Positions 17,336-25,346 of a stretch of 56,946 nucleotides of DNA are shown here, piece by piece. The position numbers and the translations under genes were made by a program. How positions within the stretch are numbered: the stretch's first letter is position 1; each line of letters starts with the position of its first letter. The DNA comes from Acidimicrobiaceae bacterium (GTDB lineage: Bacteria; Actinomycetota; Acidimicrobiia; Acidimicrobiales; Poriferisodalaceae), in NCBI GenBank assembly GCA_905182565.1, contig CAJJCB010000011.1:1-56946 (forward strand). The letters run 5' to 3'. The notes beneath the pieces were generated by a model. The model saw nothing but the letters and a program-made list of their open reading frames with translations, was not told the DNA's origin and searched no databases.

Positions 17336-17686
17336 ATGAAGTTTGAGTTTACAAATGGTGACCCGATTACTGAAGAGGAAGCTCTTGCAGAGGCCGCCTC
17401 TATGGGCCTTCATATTGAGGCCTTCGATAGCGACCGTACTGAAGACACAGAATTGCATTGGCATGACTTCGAAGTGAATGTTTGGTTGATATCGGGCGAA
17501 GCTAGTTATGCCACTGCTGATGGAACAGTTTATGAAGCGAAACCCGGCTGTCGGTTAAAGGCACCCGCAGGCTGGGTGCATCAAGAGCTGATGAGTCCTA
17601 CTCATCGAATGGTGACTGGAACCAACATCCCTCGAGCGGAATGGACCGAACCAGTTAAGAAACCGGTTGTCGAACTGTCAGCATAA
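17336..17686 (+). CDS. Cupin-domain protein
   Basis: 116 aa, one cupin barrel. Cupin motif 1 appears as Leu-His-Trp-His-Asp-Phe-Glu with a following Gly-Glu-Ala turn, and motif 2 as Pro-Gly-Cys-Arg-Leu-Lys-Ala-Pro-Ala-Gly-Trp-Val-His. The two early His, Glu and last His would bind a metal. It lacks any other domain, so its reaction or sensing role is open. It starts at ATG 17336 and is divergent from the PhyH gene. Confidence 0.8.
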   Translation: MKFEFTNGDPITEEEALAEAASMGLHIEAFDSDRTEDTELHWHDFEVNVWLISGEASYATADGTVYEAKPGCRLKAPAGWVHQELMSPTHRMVTGTNIPRAEWTEPVKKPVVELSA

Positions 17687-17872
17687 AGAAGTGGCCCTAG
17701 CAATATCATCTCAAAAATGGCTTGCCTAGACCGAGCTCCATCGCTGATTAACTCAAGAGAAGCAGCAAGTTCTTGTTCAACAAAGCCCATGTTTTAGTTC
17801 TGTCAGCTATCCCCTTCGCTGTTTGATCTACCGAATTCTTAGAAACAGAAATCAAAAGACTCGGTCCTTGGG

Positions 17873-18352
17873 ATGGAATACCCTCTTTCTATGTCCAACT
17901 CTGAACTAATGAGTGACGCTCAGGCTCACGCAGCTATCACCGACACCATTCTTAATTACGCTGAGTACGTAGATGGTGGTGAGATTGAGTTATGGGCAGA
18001 GCTATTTTGCCAAGACGCCGTTTTTGACGAAGGTCAAGCCGTCACAGGCCGTGCAGCTATCCAGGCACTACTGCCAAAACTACTGCGGTTGTTTACTGCC
18101 ACGGCGCACCACATCAGCAATATCCGAATAGAGCGAACTGGACCACATCAGGCAAAAGCGACGTCATATGTGCACGCCTGGCATAAGAAACTCGATGGGA
18201 GTGATTTCGAATTTTGGGGTCGATACGTCGACGCGTTCGCGTTTGAGGACGATGCCTGGCGTTTCTCATCACGCAAAATAGAACAGTTTGGGGCACGTGG
18301 ATTTGAACTTAACGTCGACCAGGTGCCTCGTCGCGAACCCAACATTTCGTAG
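17873..18352 (+). CDS. SnoaL/NTF2-like protein
   Basis: 159 aa, the cone-shaped SnoaL-like fold used by dehydratases, isomerases and dioxygenase beta subunits. Visible features are the N-terminal helix pair (Ile-Leu-Asn-Tyr-Ala-Glu-Tyr-Val-Asp-Gly-Gly), the Leu-Phe-Cys-Gln-Asp-Ala-Val-Phe-Asp strand, a Gly-Arg-Ala-Ala-Ile helix, Ala-His-His-Ile-Ser-Asn-Ile and a Gly-Arg-Tyr-Val-Asp strand. Met7 (17891) is an alternative start. No catalytic residues can be assigned. A strong hairpin follows 140 nt downstream. Confidence 0.78.
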   Translation: MEYPLSMSNSELMSDAQAHAAITDTILNYAEYVDGGEIELWAELFCQDAVFDEGQAVTGRAAIQALLPKLLRLFTATAHHISNIRIERTGPHQAKATSYVHAWHKKLDGSDFEFWGRYVDAFAFEDDAWRFSSRKIEQFGARGFELNVDQVPRREPNIS

Positions 18353-18490
18353 CTCAACATCCACTACTTGTTCACCCTTATAGTGTCGGTGGGGTTCTTG
18401 GCTGGCGATGCTTGTGCCGTCATCCTCAGTTGGGTTAGGAAAGTAAACAGATGCCGTGTTTAACCCTAAATAACTTGTATAGACGGTGCT

Positions 18491-18533
18491 CCCGGTTCTG
18501 TTTCACCAGAACCGGGGTTCCCTGCGGGCTTTT
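18491..18533 (+). terminator. Rho-independent terminator
   Basis: A perfect 10-bp stem CCCGGTTCTG (18491-18500) pairs with CAGAACCGGG (18507-18516) around a 6-nt loop, followed by GTTCCCTGCGGGCTTTT. It lies between two convergent genes and may serve both. Confidence 0.75.
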
Positions 18534-18568
18534 AAGATCTAGCCGTTTAGCTCTATTGGATTAAGTGA

Positions 18569-18868
18569 TCAGCTGACAATTCCTACGTAATCTTCGATAG
18601 AGATTGCTTCGCCGCCTGATTGATAGTTGAGGTATCCCCCTTCAATCATTTTTGCTTGACAACGAAGTGCAGTGTCGCGATCTGCATATGTTTGAATCGA
18701 AACGTTTGCGGCCATGCCAGGGACGAAAAAATTTCCCACTTGTTCTGCACCGTGCTCAGCAAGAATGGCAAACGTCTCTTGAAAAATTGCACCCCACTCA
18801 GCGCTGCCATTTTCTATCCCATCCCACTTTGATCCAGGTGTATAGATTGAAAGAGTTGTGTAAGCCAT
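18569..18868 (-). CDS. Small protein, probable ferredoxin-like (dimeric alpha/beta barrel) fold
   Basis: 99 aa from ATG 18868, preceded by AGGAA at good spacing. No named family recognised. The order strand, long helix, Gly-Ala-Glu-Gln-Val strand, a Met-Ala-Ala-Asn-Val-Ser-Ile strand, then a helix with Ala-Leu-Arg-Cys-Gln-Ala-Lys-Met is like one half of the 203-aa repeat proteins in this window, with Asp-Arg-Asp at the same place as their Trp-Asp-Thr-Ile-Asp. It may be a distant single-domain relative; that link is inference. Confidence 0.65.
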   Translation of the reverse strand: MAYTTLSIYTPGSKWDGIENGSAEWGAIFQETFAILAEHGAEQVGNFFVPGMAANVSIQTYADRDTALRCQAKMIEGGYLNYQSGGEAISIEDYVGIVS

Positions 18869-18956
18869 TTGGTTCCTTTTCTATTATCTAAGCGAAGCTC
18901 AGATCTGTCGATTCTTGGGAACGTTGACCGTAGCAGACCGGCCCATGATAATTAGA

Positions 18957-18982
18957 AAGGTCGACCCCGAAGGGTCGACCTT
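18957..18982 (-). terminator. Terminator hairpin (11-bp stem, tetraloop)
   Basis: AAGGTCGACCC (18957-18967) pairs perfectly with GGGTCGACCTT (18972-18982). On the minus strand the loop is TTCG and the stem is followed by TCTAATTATC. It would end the minus-strand transcript that carries 19243-19602 and the small frame at 19082-19210. Confidence 0.75.
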
Positions 18983-19081
18983 ATAGTGAGCAGACGAAGT
19001 GGAAGTATCTACTCACCTCACTATTGGCTCATTCGCTAATAACTGTACCGGTCTGACAGAGCAACGACGTCTCCAAGCGGT

Positions 19082-19210
19082 TTACAACTCTGTCGGCGCG
19101 TTGCCAGCCGAGCGTTTCTGGTTAGTTTGTTCCACCATCGAACGACTTTTGTTTTTGTTTCGTTTAGCTATACGCCTGGATGACCATCCAGCTACTGCAG
19201 CAGTTAACAC
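19082..19210 (-). CDS. Possible 42-aa membrane-anchored basic peptide
   Basis: From GTG 19210 the frame gives a short hydrophobic start (Val-Leu-Thr-Ala-Ala-Val-Ala-Gly-Trp) then a strongly basic stretch (Arg-Arg-Ile-Ala-Lys-Arg-Asn-Lys-Asn-Lys). GGAGG lies well upstream and is better spaced for an ATG that meets a TGA at its third codon, so the start is doubtful. It is placed between a membrane-protein gene and a strong terminator on the same strand. Confidence 0.35.
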   Translation of the reverse strand: MLTAAVAGWSSRRIAKRNKNKSRSMVEQTNQKRSAGNAPTEL

Positions 19211-19242
19211 TCAAAGCATGAGATCAGCCTCCGACAGCTAGT

Positions 19243-19602
19243 TTAGGACTCTTCAGCTATTCGTTTGCTTCGATCTTTAAACGCTTTGATTGATTGTTGC
19301 AGAAGTAGCCCAGCTATAACGATCGTCACAAGTTGAGAGAACAGTGCCCACCCGGTACTTCCACGCCCCACTATGGAGCCAAAGCTGCCAAGCACAGCTA
19401 GTAGGGCTAGAACTGCCATTGCGTGCATCAAATGGTGAGTGAGGTTTGGTTTGACGCGTGCGAGAATACCAAGGAGCAGAAATAGAACTCCGATAAACGC
19501 AGGAATCATTGAAGTGACGCTGCCTGAATCTGACAAGATAGTAACTATTACGCCAAGGGCGATTAATAGACCACCGCTCAGGGAAGCTTTATCGGCCATC
19601 AT
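19243..19602 (-). CDS. Four-helix integral membrane protein
   Basis: About 119 aa from the Met-Met pair at 19602/19599; a longer frame to 19653 adds a polar, His/Asn/Gln-rich stretch. Four hydrophobic segments fill most of the chain (starting Gly-Gly-Leu-Leu-Ile-Ala-Leu-Gly, Met-Ile-Pro-Ala-Phe-Ile-Gly, His-Ala-Met-Ala-Val-Leu, and Leu-Phe-Ser-Gln-Leu-Val-Thr-Ile). The C-terminal tail is charged (Lys-Asp-Arg-Ser-Lys-Arg). I do not recognise a named family; the role is unknown. Confidence 0.6.
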   Translation of the reverse strand: MMADKASLSGGLLIALGVIVTILSDSGSVTSMIPAFIGVLFLLLGILARVKPNLTHHLMHAMAVLALLAVLGSFGSIVGRGSTGWALFSQLVTIVIAGLLLQQSIKAFKDRSKRIAEES

Positions 19603-19891
19603 TCTGCTTTCGGTTTGTTGTTTATGATCATTATTGAGTCTACGAGGTAACAACTCTGGCGCCTTTCGGTAACGAAATTAGCGTTGTTGGCTTCATCGAA
19701 ACACCGCATTTTGTTTAAAAATTTATTGACAATAGCTTCTCGCGCACGCTCAACTTAAGAGATGACATCGAATACCAAGAACTTGAGGATGCGATTAAGA
19801 CGCATCTTCCGAATACGAAACACGTCGCGACGGTCCCCGATATTTCTCGACCTTAAAGCTCAAACGAAAGAACCTGCAGGAAAATAAGAAA

Positions 19892-19915
19892 GGGCCGGCC
19901 CTTAAAGACCGGCCC
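19892..19915 (-). terminator. Terminator after 203-aa protein copy 2
   Basis: GGGCCGG (19892-19898) pairs perfectly with CCGGCCC (19909-19915). Read on the minus strand it is followed by TTTCTTATTTTC. It lies 35 nt after the stop of the 19950-20561 gene. Confidence 0.75.
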
Positions 19916-19949
19916 AATTTAAACTCTATTAATGAGTTGGCTTATTTGA

Positions 19950-20561
19950 CTATGCGACAAGAGTGCGGAACATAACGCGAGAGACCAGCTGGTTACCGTA
20001 CTTGGCCATGTTTGCTTGCATCGTCGGATCGGAAAACATTTTTGCGCTGTTCTCCATTAAACCGTCGAGGGATTCACAGTAGGTACCTGCAGTCCACAAA
20101 CCCGTCCGATCTCCGCCCGCTACGATCATGCCTTGACGAATGCCGTTAACACCGTTGCCGCTCATCAGAGACCAGCCATGGTCTGCCATTTCTTGTTGTT
20201 CTGCCAGAGGCGCTACTTGTCCCGACATTGTCAGCATCGAACCGAATGGCCCTTCGGGTGTTCCTCGTTCGCTGGACACAGCTATTAGCGACCGGCCAAT
20301 AATTTGAACACCATTGTTAGCCATAGATTCAGCAATCTTAGGATTCGAATTGACCAAGTGACTACTCATTGCGGCGTCGATAGTGTCCCATCTGGTCATC
20401 ACTGACACGAAGCCTGCAGAATCACCGCCCATTACCACTTGACGCATCGAAGCTTGCTGCGCTCCATTGGCTAAGTACTCTGCTTGAGCGAATTCTTTAA
20501 AGTCTTTCGCCAGGCCCTCAACATTTGTTGCTTTTATTTGGACGCTTGTCATGTAACTCAT
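19950..20561 (-). CDS. 203-aa two-repeat protein of unknown function (copy 2)
   Basis: Same length as the gene at 2287-2898 and about 70% identical by hand count, with the C-terminal third nearly identical (from Trp-Ser-Leu-Met-Ser-Gly-Asn-Gly to the shared end Arg-Thr-Leu-Val-Ala). The start is ATG 20561, preceded by GAAGGGG. The two internal halves are most alike around Arg-Gln and Gly-Gly-Asp and at the Met-Ala, Gln and Arg positions of the last helix. It is soluble and has its own terminator. The high conservation of the second half suggests it holds the functional or interface residues. Function unknown. Confidence 0.8.
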   Translation of the reverse strand: MSYMTSVQIKATNVEGLAKDFKEFAQAEYLANGAQQASMRQVVMGGDSAGFVSVMTRWDTIDAAMSSHLVNSNPKIAESMANNGVQIIGRSLIAVSSERGTPEGPFGSMLTMSGQVAPLAEQQEMADHGWSLMSGNGVNGIRQGMIVAGGDRTGLWTAGTYCESLDGLMENSAKMFSDPTMQANMAKYGNQLVSRVMFRTLVA

Positions 20562-21199
20562 AGCTAATACCCCTTCAGTTAAGAGGCCGAATACCTGCTG
20601 CTTCTATGGGCATTGGCCTCACCTTTTGTAATCACACCGGCTCTGCTAAAACCAGGAGCTCGATTATGTTTAATACAATCTAGGACATGCCTGCTACAGA
20701 ATTGAAGGCGTCGCTGAGGGGCCCACCCATGAAACGAGTTAGCTAAGCCACGACGAGCTTCCAATATTTCCTGTCTTGGGCTTGCCCAGTAAAGCTAATT
20801 TTTCTTGGAAGTTAACAAGAACACCTGCATGGAATACAACCGCAGATTAAACGTCTCGATACATCAAAATCCAGAACTTAAAGTTCCGTTGCATCGGTTT
20901 TGTTGAGTGCTATTTTAGGAACTTATTTCGCTCTAAAAAATGATACCAACTCGACAGGTCTTCCAATCTCCCCGATTAATCCGCATTGTCTTCCGCTTAC
21001 ATAGATTCACAAAGCCCTAATCGTGAGCATCGCTCAATGAACATATCCGAGGCGTTCGCAAGCGTCTTGTTTTCTGCTGATTGGCGACAGGGATCGAGGA
21101 GTAAAGGCTCATGCTCTAACAGCATTAGTGATTGACAGTGCAGCCCTATGGAGCGGGAAACCGTTCTTTATGCAAAAAATTATTTAGGGTTTCAATGCC
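20562..21199. other. Long intergenic stretch, nothing recognised
   Basis: About 640 nt between the 203-aa gene start and the DoxX-like gene end. Frames are short and broken; a 61-aa minus frame at 20579-20764 is the longest and has no family likeness. No hairpin with a T run, tRNA or repeat stands out. It may be decayed coding sequence. Confidence 0.35.
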
Positions 21200-21565
21200 T
21201 CAAGCGAAGATAAGGGCAACAGCTGTTAGCACCAACACGCTTATCGCAGGCATTGCCTTTTTCGGACGGTCGCCTACGCGCACATGCATGCCAATTGCAC
21301 CAATCATAATGAGTGCAAGACCGGCTGCCGCTGGTCGCGTCAGGGCATCAACCCAGATGCCAACTATCAACAACAACGAGAGAGCGACTTTGACTGCGCC
21401 AACGAGGTAAACAGCCTTTGCGGGAAAACCGTATGCGGTGAACTCTTCGACCATGTTTTTCGAATCGCCAGCTCGGTATTCCGTTTCCTTATTGAATCTC
21501 AGAATCCAGACGTTGAGAATCCAAAGCGCTGCAGCAATTTGAGCGATGCCACCGACTATTTCCAT
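21200..21565 (-). CDS. DoxX-like membrane protein
   Basis: 121 aa with four membrane segments in the DoxX layout: an N-terminal helix, an Asn-Met-Val-Glu-Glu-Phe-Thr-Ala-Tyr-Gly-Phe-Pro loop before helix two, a Gly-Ile-Trp-Val-Asp turn, and an Ile-Gly-Ala-Ile-Gly-Met-His-Val-Arg-Val-Gly-Asp segment between helices three and four, all typical of the DoxX_2-type group. The role of these small proteins is poorly known; they are often linked to redox stress. It follows the selenoprotein-like gene on the same strand after 178 nt. Confidence 0.78.
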   Translation of the reverse strand: MEIVGGIAQIAAALWILNVWILRFNKETEYRAGDSKNMVEEFTAYGFPAKAVYLVGAVKVALSLLLIVGIWVDALTRPAAAGLALIMIGAIGMHVRVGDRPKKAMPAISVLVLTAVALIFA

Positions 21566-21743
21566 GTTATGCCTTCTTCGTCTAAGTTCTAGCCAAAAAA
21601 AAATTGATTACGGGCCGTGATAGAGGCTAGTCGCAACGACATCAAATTAGGACAGAGCTGTTCGTCAGCACTTTCTCTTTCTTTGCTAAGTAGAGTTGCT
21701 ATCAATCGTGCTGGTGTAAATTTCGGCCAAATGCGACGGTTCG

Positions 21744-22862
21744 TTAGGCCCGCTCTGACGCAAAATCTCCGAGACCCATCGAGCTGGAAAGTTCCGACAT
21801 CGATTCAAGGCGGTCTGCCGGATGGCGAGTTCCGGTCCCATCGGCAATCCTGGTCATCATCTCAAAGTTGGCGACAACCGCAGCAGCATCCAACATGGTC
21901 GCTTCATCTGTGGCTTCGACTAGAGCTGACCGGGCCGATGGCAACGACGCTAAATCGTTAACGGACGCGTCTACAAGCGCAGCTAACTCGGGTGCGTGTT
22001 GGATGGCGCCACTTTCTTGCAGGTCTCCTCGAACCACATCTAAATCAAGTTCCAGGTCGTTTGCGGTACTGCTCGCACGGAGCATCATTGAGTGAGCCGC
22101 AGTTCAGTAAAAACATTCCCTATGTGCTGACAGTCTTCCGGCGACGAGTTCAATTTGCCGACGAGACAATGTGCCCCGGGTCCAGTTCAAGTCAACCATT
22201 TCCCGCATCGGAATGTACTGCGCGTCGCCGAGTGTAAACAGGGTATCCATCGCCGCTGGGACTGAACTGAGTGCTCGGATGACTGGCGCTAACGCAGGAA
22301 GCCCAGCATAAAAAGGTGCGAGTTCTGGTGTGCTGTCTTCAAGATGCACTACAGGCACCCAATGATGTTTTGCCGGTTTAGAAGGTTGAGTTTGGCGCGT
22401 TGGGTGGCCTTGAAGAGGCTCAGGGAAATCGGGACTATCGATTCCAGCCAACTGAGCGAAACGAAGTACTGATGCGACGCTGATTGTGACTTCGATTATT
22501 TCCACCCACTGCTGAGGGGTTACCCCAGTAGCGTCGCGCATTTTCTGATACCAACCTTCAGTCAGAGTTCCTGCGTGCACCGCTAGGCGATAGACAGCGT
22601 CTTGTAGCTCTGAACTGATTACAGAGTCGTTGGGTAGACGCCCACTCTTCGAAGCGCTGTCCCAAGGTGGGACTGGGTCAAAGTCACCTAAGGCCACCCG
22701 AACGACTTCCGCCACAGCGAGGCGTTCGGAACCGTTCCACCATGTTCCTGGCGCAGCGAGCTTTTCCCAAACATGGGCGTGAGCTGCTGTTAGATCAGAG
22801 CGAATATGCAGATCTGTTGCTTCATGTGATGACTCGATAAGGGATGTGGGAGTTTTTGTCAT
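21744..22862 (-). CDS. Putative selenoprotein: AhpD/carboxymuconolactone-decarboxylase-like, CxxU (locus 1)
   Basis: The frame from ATG 22862 meets TGA at 22106-22104, in the context Glu-Cys-Phe-Tyr-UGA-Thr-Ala-Ala-His, then runs on in frame to 21744: 372 codons with residue 253 as proposed selenocysteine. In AhpD/CMD proteins this spot is the second Cys of Cys-x-x-Cys-x-x-x-His, and a Glu lies 12 residues before the first Cys as expected. The part after UGA ends in the usual CMD helix (Met-Met-Thr-Arg-Ile-Ala-Asp-Gly-Thr-Gly), so it belongs to the same domain. The N-terminal part has Gly-Thr-Trp-Trp-Asn-Gly-Ser-Glu-Arg, shared with locus 2. Likely a thiol/selenol peroxidase-type enzyme; substrate unknown. 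Its ATG overlaps the upstream gene's stop. A plain stop at UGA would cut the protein inside its active site. Confidence 0.75.
22070..22084 (-). promoter_or_regulatory. Putative bacterial SECIS stem-loop, locus 1
   Basis: On the minus strand TGCTC (22084-22080), loop CGTGC (22079-22075) and GAGCA (22074-22070) form a perfect 5-bp hairpin. The loop begins 24 nt after the UGA, within the range known for bacterial SECIS elements, and contains G and U. Locus 2 has the same loop at the same distance. Confidence 0.6.
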
Positions 22863-23080
22863 AATGCCCTACTAACTAGATAAGACCTTTGATTGGCACC
22901 GTAGCTGTTGCCGGCGGCGTCTCCATTGGCTTCAGCTATTTCCCAGACCTCGTTAGCCGTCAGTTCATCGCCCGCATCGTTAGCTTCTGGGAGCATTCTG
23001 AGAATGGAACTCACCGACTCACCGAGCAGGCACATCTCAACTATCTCGCCGTTAACTTTTTCGCTCACATAAGTACTCAT
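22859..23080 (-). CDS. 73-aa protein upstream of selenoprotein locus 1
   Basis: ATG 23080 is preceded by a strong AAAGGAGG. The acidic 73-aa product has no signal or membrane segment and matches no family I recognise; Ser-Val-Ser-Ser-Ile-Leu-Arg-Met-Leu-Pro and Asn-Glu-Val-Trp-Glu-Ile-Ala look helical. Its stop overlaps the start of the selenoprotein-like gene (ATGA at 22862-22859), so the two are translationally coupled and may work together. Confidence 0.65.
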   Translation of the reverse strand: MSTYVSEKVNGEIVEMCLLGESVSSILRMLPEANDAGDELTANEVWEIAEANGDAAGNSYGANQRSYLVSRAL

Positions 23081-23108
23081 GATTCCTCCTTTAACTGGTT
23101 TATGGACT

Positions 23109-23615
23109 TTAACACTTTGGTTGTTTCTTACGAACAGGTTTCTTCTTACGTACCGGCTTCTTCTTGACTGGTTGAAGATCTTCGAACATTTCTATAGTGC
23201 GAGCTGCGACGGTAACACCCAGAGCTATTGGAAGCCCCAGCACAACAATCTCGGAGGAACTGATTTCTGTTGCAGTAACAACCACTTTCCTTGTTCCCCG
23301 CTCAAAAGTTAGTGACATCACTTCGAACTCTCCGATGAACACACCGGCAGGGTCCTGCCATATCGTCACATCGGAAACGTCACCAGAGATGAGTTGGCGT
23401 GCCTGCAGCCGTTGAATGTCAGCGTTTTGAGTACTTACCAGGCTTTTCCCGTTAGCAATAAGACCAGCTTCGATTTCCTGTCGAACATTGAAGACTGTGG
23501 TTCTACCTGCTCCTGATAGTGACATGAGCCCGCTACCGAAGAACCGGTTGGTGAATCTCGACGGAGCTGGTTTATAGGAACGCAATAAGCACTCATCTAG
23601 AACACCGGGACTCAA
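23109..23615 (-). CDS. Hypothetical protein with Lys/Arg-rich tail
   Basis: The frame runs from TTG 23615; ATG 23525 (Met31) is an equally possible start. The body alternates beta-like strands (Val-Thr-Ile-Trp-Gln-Asp-Pro-Ala-Gly-Val-Phe-Ile-Gly-Glu-Phe and a Val-Val-Val-Thr-Ala-Thr strand), then a hydrophobic Val-Leu-Gly-Leu-Pro-Ile-Ala-Leu-Gly segment. It ends in a repeated Lys-Lys-Pro-Val-Arg-Lys tail of about 18 residues. The layout hints at a lipid- or envelope-binding protein, but I cannot name a family. It precedes the 73-aa gene by 28 nt, giving a probable three-gene operon with the selenoprotein. Confidence 0.55.
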   Translation of the reverse strand: MSPGVLDECLLRSYKPAPSRFTNRFFGSGLMSLSGAGRTTVFNVRQEIEAGLIANGKSLVSTQNADIQRLQARQLISGDVSDVTIWQDPAGVFIGEFEVMSLTFERGTRKVVVTATEISSSEIVVLGLPIALGVTVAARTIEMFEDLQPVKKKPVRKKKPVRKKQPKC

Positions 23616-23741
23616 ATATGTTTAGGCTCAAACAGGCAACGAATTCTAAAGTGTTCTCGTGACCATAGAAAGCAGCCAAGTCCTAACTGGGCTACCTACT
23701 AACATTGGTTAATGGCTGAAGATGTCAACGAAGAGATAATG

Positions 23742-24932
23742 ATGACTGCTCTCAAAGGATTACGCGTCCTTGATATGACTCAATATGAGGCTGGACCTTC
23801 GTGTACTCAGGCACTCGCTTGGTTCGGCGCGGACGTCGTCAAGGTAGAGCCACCCGGGCGGGGTGACCCAGGTCGAGGAGGAGACAGCATTCCCCAAAAC
23901 TATTTTTTGCAGTGGAACAGCAATAAGCGGTCCGTTGCTATCGACCTTACCAGCGCGGAAGGGAGGCAACTTCTTCTCCAAATGGCAGCACACTACGATG
24001 TCTTCGTAGAAAATTATGGCCCTGGAGTCGTTGATCGACTTGACCTTGGATATGACGTCCTCCGCGAGGTCAACCCAGCGATTATTTATGCGTCGGTTAA
24101 AGGATTCGGCTCGACGGGTCCCTACTCTGATCGCAAATGTTTTGACGGAGTGGCTCAAGCAATGTCTGGAGCTTTGTCGATAACCGGAAGAGCTGACGAT
24201 GGACCCCTTTTACCGGGAACTACGACGGGAGATTCAGGCACAGGGGTGCAACTGGGAATGGCGATTCTCGCTGCCTACATTCAGAGACTCCGAACCGGAG
24301 ATGGACAGTACGTGGAGATCGCGATGCAAGAAGCGATGACGTACTACATGCGCACTCGAATGGCGATGGCGCCTGGCTGGAATGATGAACCTTTAGCTCG
24401 AACAGGAAATGGGTCTCGCGCAGTAAACAACTTGTATCCATGTAAAGGCGACGGAGCGAATGATTACGTGATGATCATGGCGATTACACCAAAGATGTGG
24501 ATCAATCTTTGTTCTGTAATGGGAAAACCCGAACTTGTTAACGACCCTCGGTTCGCCCACGGTCGAGACCGACTCAATAATGATGATGCACTAAGAAATG
24601 AAATTTCTTCGTGGACGGAACATCTAACAAAGCATCAAGTCGCTGAGTTGCTCGCCGCTGAAGGTGTGCCAGGGGGGCCGGTTCTCGACACCAGCGAGCT
24701 CTTAAACGACACACATTTACAAGCACGCGGATTCATAACCACAATCGATCATCCTGATCGCGGTGAGGTTCCTATTTTGGGGTGGGCGCCTCGATTGTCA
24801 GCTAGCTCAGTAGACCTGGTGGCAGCTCCCGGTTTAGGTGAACACACCGTAGAAGTGCTGACACAGGATCTCCAACTTCCAGTGGCGACAATTCAGGGTC
24901 TAATAGCGAAGTCGGTTATTGGAGGGTCCTGA
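23742..24932 (+). CDS. CaiB/BaiF family III CoA-transferase
   Basis: About 396 aa from ATG 23742, which follows GAAGAG; frames to 23739 and 23712 are also open. Typical features of formyl-CoA/carnitine-CoA transferases: Leu-Lys-Gly-Leu-Arg-Val-Leu-Asp at the start, Val-Val-Lys-Val-Glu-Pro-Pro, Asn-Lys-Arg-Ser-Val-Ala-Ile-Asp, and the catalytic Asp in Lys-Cys-Phe-Asp-Gly-Val-Ala-Gln-Ala (Asp145 counted from 23712). It moves CoA between carboxylic acids. Its TGA overlaps the ATG of a decayed hydrolase gene (TGATG), so that pair was once coupled. Confidence 0.88.
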   Translation: MTALKGLRVLDMTQYEAGPSCTQALAWFGADVVKVEPPGRGDPGRGGDSIPQNYFLQWNSNKRSVAIDLTSAEGRQLLLQMAAHYDVFVENYGPGVVDRLDLGYDVLREVNPAIIYASVKGFGSTGPYSDRKCFDGVAQAMSGALSITGRADDGPLLPGTTTGDSGTGVQLGMAILAAYIQRLRTGDGQYVEIAMQEAMTYYMRTRMAMAPGWNDEPLARTGNGSRAVNNLYPCKGDGANDYVMIMAITPKMWINLCSVMGKPELVNDPRFAHGRDRLNNDDALRNEISSWTEHLTKHQVAELLAAEGVPGGPVLDTSELLNDTHLQARGFITTIDHPDRGEVPILGWAPRLSASSVDLVAAPGLGEHTVEVLTQDLQLPVATIQGLIAKSVIGGS

Positions 24933-25346
24933 TGGAGCCCCGAACGTCGGGCACAGCTCGAAATGGTGACGTGGAGCTTTACTTCGATGCGTATGGCGAT
25001 AGCTCGAACCCTCCCGTTCTGTTCGTCAACGGGCTGGGTAGCCAATCGATTAACTTTGTTCCCGCATGGGTTCATGGATTTAACCGTGCTGGATTTTGTT
25101 TCATTCGTATGGACAACCGTGACGTCGGACTGTCATCGAAAACACCGGGACAGCCCCCCAAGTATGGATCAAGTCCTTGAACAATTGACGCTAGAACATT
25201 CCCTTGGAGAACTTTTGACGCCATACAACTTGTCTGACATGGCTATGGACTGCCTCGCAGTTTTAGATGCATTGGAGATAGAGCAAGCCTAGGTGATTGC
25301 TATGCGGCGTTGCCAAGAATGGGCAGCTGAGCTTAGACATGAGTAG
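24932..25346 (+). pseudogene. Decayed alpha/beta hydrolase
   Basis: ATG 24932 after GGAGGG opens a clear hydrolase N-terminus (Phe-Val-Asn-Gly-Leu-Gly-Ser-Gln, then Arg-Met-Asp-Asn-Arg-Asp-Val-Gly-Leu-Ser), but this frame stops at 25180. The family's next block (Tyr-Asn-Leu-Ser-Asp-Met-Ala-Met-Asp-Cys-Leu-Ala-Val-Leu-Asp-Ala-Leu) continues in the +1 frame up to a TAG at about 25290, just where the nucleophile elbow should begin. A short Gln-Glu-Trp-Ala-Ala-Glu remnant follows. At least one frameshift, one stop and a deletion make it non-functional. Confidence 0.75.

Noticed and set aside
17602-17790. 62-aa minus-strand frame over the cupin gene end
   Set aside because: Mostly antisense to the cupin; no family.
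19660-19860. Plus-strand frame broken by one TAA (Gly-Asn-Glu-Ile-Ser start, Asp-Ile-Ser-Arg-Pro end)
   Set aside because: Looks weakly protein-like but matches no family; too short to tell from chance.
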